A stretch of 64,000 nucleotides of DNA, taken from NCBI GenBank assembly GCA_030674185.1, contig CM060312.1:50693307-50757306 (forward strand), given 5' to 3'. The notes beneath the pieces were generated by a model that saw nothing but the letters and a program-made list of their open reading frames with translations, made no database searches and was not told where the DNA came from. Shown in pieces: positions 59,592-64,000 of this stretch. The number at the start of each line of letters is the position of its first letter. Within the stretch, counting starts at the first letter, position 1. A program made the translations under genes and the position numbers. The stretch is from Monoplex corrugatus. Lineage: Eukaryota; Mollusca; Gastropoda; Littorinimorpha; Ranellidae.

Positions 59592-60720
59592 ATCTCATCA
59601 TCATTATCATGTGCCCTGCCGCATGGCGTTGGCGATCAAGGTCCTCCACACGAATCTGTCCCTGAAAGTACATCTCCTGCCCTCACTGTCCTCAGCCACC
59701 CTGCACGTCCATTCAGTATTTTCTCCCAGGGCCTACCTGTTGCTCTCTTTTCCTCCAGCTTTCCTGTTGTAACCAGATGCTCTAGTTTCTCTTTCCTCGT
59801 AAAATATTGTGTAAATGTTGCGTGTCTTTTCATGATCTACTTTATCAACGTTCTTGTTTCTGCCTTTTTCAAGACTGTCTCGTTTGTTTTCTTTCCTGTC
59901 CATGGAACTCTCAACATTCTTCCTAGAAACCACGTTTCATTTGCCTCAATCTTGATGTCCAGGCCTGGCACTGGTGAACCAGTGCAGGTACAACGATTGT
60001 AATGATAAGCCTGGGTTTTCTTTCCATAGGGATGCTTGGGTGTTTTAGAAGGGTGAATGTTTGGTAACTCAAAGCACCTGCCTTTTGGCCTCTGGTCTCA
60101 AATTTACTGTCGGTTTTGCCATATTCGGTAAATATGCTTTCCAATTATGTTTGTGAAGTTGTTGTTCTTGATTCTTATGTCCATTCTGTCACGTGTTCGT
60201 CCCACCGACATAACTTCTGTGTTGCTGGTGTTTAGTTTTCATGCCATAGTTTCAACGTGTCTGTACGTTTCTGCAGATGTCTTTTGTCATAGTTCACGAT
60301 CATTTGGTCACCATGCTTTTTCCCGATCCACAAAGATGAGATGGAAATGTTTCTGGTATTCACATGCTTTCTCACAAAATTGGCAAACTGTGAAAATAGC
60401 ATCTGTGCATCCTCTTTCTTTTCTGAATCCAAACCGGTTTTTGTTTTTAAAAATTTCCATTGTGGTCCTGTACAGCTGTTCTAAAATGTTGTGTTTATCT
60501 TAAGAGTACTAAGGAGGTTGTCTTTATACGTTTGCCATGTTTCTTGTACTGTCATTTTGCTGATCCTCATGTGTTGTAGCTACTCTGTGATTGTCATCTG
60601 GATCTTTTCCCGGACATCTGCAACCTTGACTGTTCTCGTGTCGATCTGCTTAGATTGTTTGGTCTTTCTACTGAACATTGCGTTTTCCACATAACTGCTG
60701 GCCGATATCTAATCCTACAT
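59592..60720 (-). mobile_element. RTE-type LINE, family B copy D (longest upstream extent)
   Basis: From 5' to 3' on the - strand: FGFRKERGCTDAIFTVCQFC and FHLIFVDREKAW (palm motif A region, decayed, about 60440-60290); IVVPALVHQCQAWTS (about 60010); WFLGRMLRVPWTGKKTNETV; LEHLVTTGKLEEKRATGRPW; and the CATG-rich GAT tail at about 59597-59615. It is full of stops and shifts, so inactive. Confidence 0.7.
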
Positions 60721-61133
60721 TTGGTATTGCTCTATATTCGTTTCTGTTGTTTAGTTTGCATGTTCGTTTTCATACGAAGTCAATTTGAGATGTTATGCTG
60801 TTGTTCCATTTGTACCAGGTGTATGTTTGGCTGGGACAGTGGTGGTAAGAATGTATCTTTTTCATCATTAGAGTATTTGTCATTGCATGGTACATAATAT
60901 TATGACATAATCTGAGAATAATTTATATTCGTCTTCGCTTCCCATATTTTTATATCTTGATGATTCATTCCGAAATGAAGTCGGTTTCTGGAACATTCTG
61001 GCTTAGAACATAGTATCATACATCATGAACGCCTCTGTGGTCTGTATTCACACCAGTCTGTACCAAAACAATGTGGCATGAATTTCTATTAGTCCCTTGT
61101 CCTTTCGTCTGCAGTCTGATATTCCCGTAACTC

Positions 61134-62765
61134 GTGCTTTGCTTCTTCTTCTTCTTCTTCTTCTTCGCATTCTTCTTCTTCGCTTCTTCTTCTTCGCATT
61201 CTTCTTCTTTCTTCTTCTTCTTCTTCGCATTTCTTTCTTCTTCGCATTCTTCTTCTTCTTCGCATTCTTCTTCTTCTTCGCATTCTTCTTTCGCATTCTT
61301 CTTCTTCTTCCTTCTTCTTCGCATTCTTCTTCTTCTTCTTCGCATTCTTCTTCTTCGCATTCTTCTTCTTCTTCGCATTCTTCGCATTCTTCTTCTTCTT
61401 CGCATTCTTCCCATTCTTTCTTCTTCGCATCTCTTCTTCTTCTTTTCTTCGCATTCTTCTTTCTTCTCTTCTCTTCCTTCTCTTTCGCTTCTTTCTTCTC
61501 TTCTCTTCTCCATTCTTCTTCTTCTTCTTCTTCTCTTCTTCTTCTTCTTCTTCTCGATTCTTCTTCGCATTCTCTCTTGCATTCTTCCATTCTCTTCCAT
61601 TTTCTTCGCATCTTCTTCTCTTTTCTCTCTTCTTCTTCTTCTTCTTCTTCTTCGCATTCTTCTCTTCGCATTCTTCTTCTTCTTCTTCGCATTCTTCTTC
61701 TTCTTTCTTCGCATCTCTCCTTCTTCTTCGCATTCTTCTCTTCTTCTTCTTCTTCGCATTCTTCTTCTTCGCATTCTTCTTCTTCTCTTCGCATTCTTCT
61801 TCCTTCTTCTTCGCATTCTTCGTTCTTCTTCTTCTTCGCATTCTCCTTCTTCTTCTTTTCGCATTCTTCTTCCTTCTTTCGCTCTTCTTCTTCTTCTTCG
61901 CATTCTTCTTCGCATTCTTCTTCTTCTCTTTCGCATTCTTCTTCTTCGCATTCTTCTTCTTCTTCGCATTCTTCTTCTTCTTCGCATTCTTCTTCTTCGC
62001 ATTCTTCTTCGCATTCTTCTTCTTCCATTCTTCTTCTTCTTCTGCTTCTTCTCTTCGCTTCTTCTTCTTTCGCATTCTTCTTCTTCTTCGCTTCTTCTTC
62101 TTCATTCTTCTTCTTCTTCTTCGCATTCTTCTTCTTCGCATTCTCTTCTTCTTCTCTTTCTTCTTCTTCGCATCTTCTTCTTCTTCTTCGCATTTCTTCG
62201 CTTCTTCTTCTTCTTCTTCTTCTTCTTCTTCGCATTCTTCTTCTTCTTCTTCGCATTCTTCTTCTTCTTCGCATTCTTCTTCTTCGCATTCTTCTTCGCA
62301 TTCTTCTTCGCATTCTTCTTCGCATTCTTCTTCTCGCATTCTTCGCATTCTTCTTCTCGCATTCTTTCTCGCATTCTTCTTCTTCGCATTCTTCGCATTC
62401 TTCTTCTTTCGCATTCTCTTCTTCTTCGCATTCTTCTTCTTCGCATTCTTCTTCTTCGCATTCTTTCTTCTTCTTTCTTCTTCTTCTTCTTCTTCTTCGC
62501 ATTCTTCTTCTTCGCATTCTTCTTCTTCGCATTCTTCTTCTTCGCATTTCTTCTTCTTCGCATTCTTCTTCGCATCTTCTTCTTCGCATTCTTCTTCTTC
62601 GCATTCTTCTTCTGCATTCTCGCATCTTCTTCTTCTTCTCTTCTTCGCATTCTTCTTCTTCTTCTTCTGTCTTCTTCGTCATTCTTCTTCTTCTTCTTCT
62701 TCGCATTCTTCTTCTTCGCATTTCTTTTCGCATTCTTCTTCTTCGCATTCTTCTTCTTCATTTTT
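61134..62765. repeat. 1.6-kb minisatellite of (CTT)n-CGCAT units
   Basis: About 100 imperfect units of TTCTTCTTCTTCGCA and its shorter and longer forms. Because units are mostly multiples of three, frames of over 500 codons stay open on both strands (Arg/Glu/Lys-rich or Ser/Phe/Leu-rich); I regard these as artefacts. Confidence 0.95.
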
Positions 62766-62871
62766 CGTGAATTTTTCCACCTCCGATTCTATGTCCTTCA
62801 GACTAAAGATATTCCAGGTGCCAATTTCACTTGATCTCATTCATTGTCTTTTTCTTACGCCAATCCGTTTT

Positions 62872-63022
62872 CCCCCAGGGAGAAAATACTGGACGGACTT
62901 GCAGGGTGGCTGAGGACAGAGAGGGTGGGAGATGTACTTGCAGCGAAAAGGGATTGGTTCGCATGGAGGGCCATGATCGCCAACGCCATGCGACAGGGCT
63001 GGTCACATGATGATGATCATGA
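62872..63022 (+). mobile_element. RTE-type LINE 3' end, family B copy E
   Basis: Begins at CAGGGAGAAAATACTGGACG and keeps [19 protein letters not shown] and WRAMIANAM, ending GATGATGATC. The shortest copy. Confidence 0.75.
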
Positions 63023-63042
63023 ATCCGTTTTCTGTCTTGATC

Positions 63043-63226
63043 TGTCTGCTTCAGTTTTTTCTTTTACTATCATGGTCAGGGTTTATGCACTACTGGCTTG
63101 CAAGGCCTGTCATAACTTCACTAGAGCCCCGTGATCAGTCTGCTTCAGTTTTCTGTTACTGTCATGGTCAGGGTTTATCCACTCCCGGCTTGCTAGGCCT
63201 ATCATAACTTCACTAGAGCTGCGTTA
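63043..63226. repeat. 92-bp tandem duplication
   Basis: TCTGCTTCAGTTTT...CATGGTCAGGGTTTAT... CATAACTTCACTAGAGC occurs at 63043-63134 and again at 63135-63226 with modest divergence. Confidence 0.85.
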
Positions 63227-63239
63227 GCCTGATGATCCA

Positions 63240-63325
63240 TTTCCACCTCCCACGACGTGTGCTGTTTCAATAATTGATTGATTGATTGATTGATTGGTTC
63301 AATTCTTACGTCGGCACCCACCTCT
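63240..63325 (+). mobile_element. 3' end of an unnamed retroelement with (TTGA)n tail, copy 2
   Basis: ACGTGTGCTGTTTCAATAAT, then ATTGATTGATTG, then ACGTCGGCACCCACCT. It ends exactly where RTE copy F begins. Confidence 0.6.
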
Positions 63326-63326
63326 G

Positions 63327-63957
63327 CAAAATAACAGCAAACAACACAACCTTGAGACAGGTTGATAAGTTTAAATATCTGGGAACGATCATCTCACCAG
63401 ACGGCAGATGCACTTCAGAAATACCTAGCAGAATCGGCCAAATAAAACAACATTCAAGAAGATGAAAAGCGTTCTTACCAACAAATGCCTATCAATTAAC
63501 ATCAGGAAGAGAGTTCTTGAATGTTATATAAAACCGATACTGTTGTGCTATTGTGAGGCGTGGACAGTCAACACGCAAATCCAGAGCAAGATTGAGGCAG
63601 CCGAGATGCGGTTTCTTAGAAGAATGTTGAGATTCCCATGGACAGCAAAGAAAACAAAGGAGACAGTCTTGATGGAGACAGACACAAGAAGATCATTGAT
63701 AAGGAAGATTAGGAAAAGACGAGCAACATTTATAGGCCATTTTATGAGATAAAGGGAATTACAGCACCTGATCACAACAGGAAAGCTGGAGGGAAAGAAA
63801 ACGCCAGGTAGACCCAGGGAGAAAATATTGGACGGACTTGCAGGGTGGCTGAGGACAGAGAGGGTGGAAGATGCGCTTGTGGTGACAAGGGATAGATGCA
63901 TATGGAGAGCCATGATCGCCAACGCCATGCAGCAGGGCACATGTTGATGATGACAAC
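63327..63957 (+). mobile_element. RTE-type LINE 3' end, family B copy F
   Basis: TLRQVDKFKYLGTIISPDGR, frame shift near 63450, then LECYIKPILLCYCEAWTVN, EAAEMRFLRRMLRFPWTAKK, IRKRRATFIGHFMR, stop, and [20 protein letters not shown]. Tail GTTGATGATGA. Best-preserved C-terminal third of the family in this window. Confidence 0.8.
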
Positions 63958-64000
63958 GTGTACTGTTTCAGTAATTGATTGATGACTGATTTGGTTCAAT
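63950..64000 (+). mobile_element. Retroelement with (TTGA)n tail, copy 3, cut by the window end
   Basis: ACGTGTACTGTTTCAGTAAT and TTGGTTCAAT match copy 2 and run off the edge. Confidence 0.5.

Noticed and set aside
61134..62765. Regularly spaced GCATTC-like units resembling a CRISPR array
   Set aside because: There are no unique spacers, unit length varies, and the window is eukaryotic.
61048..62834. Open frames of 330-566 codons, Arg/Glu/Lys-rich on - and Ser/Phe/Leu-rich on +
   Set aside because: They are all readings of one minisatellite whose unit is a near multiple of three; several frames on both strands are open at once and no domain is visible.

Overview
This is a eukaryotic nuclear window, most likely from a gastropod mollusc (caenogastropod type). 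Introns have GT-AG borders, real exons are small islands, and most of the sequence is microsatellite and retroelement debris. The gastropod call is inference: it rests on animal-type genes, on SINE sequences that I recognise from memory as common in gastropods, and on the very high (CA)n content. No organism-specific marker gene is present.

Three protein genes can be modelled. (1) MRPS33, mitochondrial small-subunit ribosomal protein S33, + strand, two coding exons at 2139-2344 and 4074-4188, 106 aa. (2) LRGUK, leucine-rich repeat plus guanylate kinase protein, - strand, 16 coding exons between 20137 and 6021. All splice phases agree and give a complete 817-aa protein. MRPS33 and LRGUK converge tail to tail, 1.8 kb apart. 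(3) An unrecognised two-exon gene on the - strand (34331-34019 joined to 30587-30340). It encodes a 186-aa secreted, cysteine-rich protein with two PAN/apple-like modules and is the best candidate for an undescribed gene here.

The rest is mobile DNA. 1-2100: little besides one copy of an unnamed ~450-bp repeat (M1). 2.37-2.84 kb: a fold-back Penelope-like remnant inside the MRPS33 intron. 4.9-5.3 kb: a tRNA-headed SINE. 6-20 kb: LRGUK, with a LINE fragment, SINE pieces and CA arrays in its introns. 20.3-30 kb: SINEs, L2- and RTE-type LINE tails and simple repeats. 30.3-34.3 kb: the PAN-like gene. 35-39.3 kb: M1, then a nearly complete but broken L2-clade LINE on the - strand. 39.4-41.5 kb: polypurine and GT/CA arrays. 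42-44 kb: an L1/Tx1-like remnant followed by an RTE-clade reverse transcriptase C-terminal half. 45-51 kb: simple repeats and SINEs. 51.4-52.9 kb: a Penelope-like element with a GIY-YIG endonuclease fragment. 53-57.8 kb: L2 fragment, a 0.7-kb triplet array, M1, a fold-back repeat and SINEs. 58-64 kb: RTE tails and a 1.6-kb (CTT)nCGCAT minisatellite.

A recurring theme is that transposon tails seed simple repeats: (AAT)n at L2 tails, (GAT)n at RTE tails, and a (CA)n tract carried at the same internal position in three copies of one L2 family. I saw no CRISPR array, operon, viral gene or defence system.
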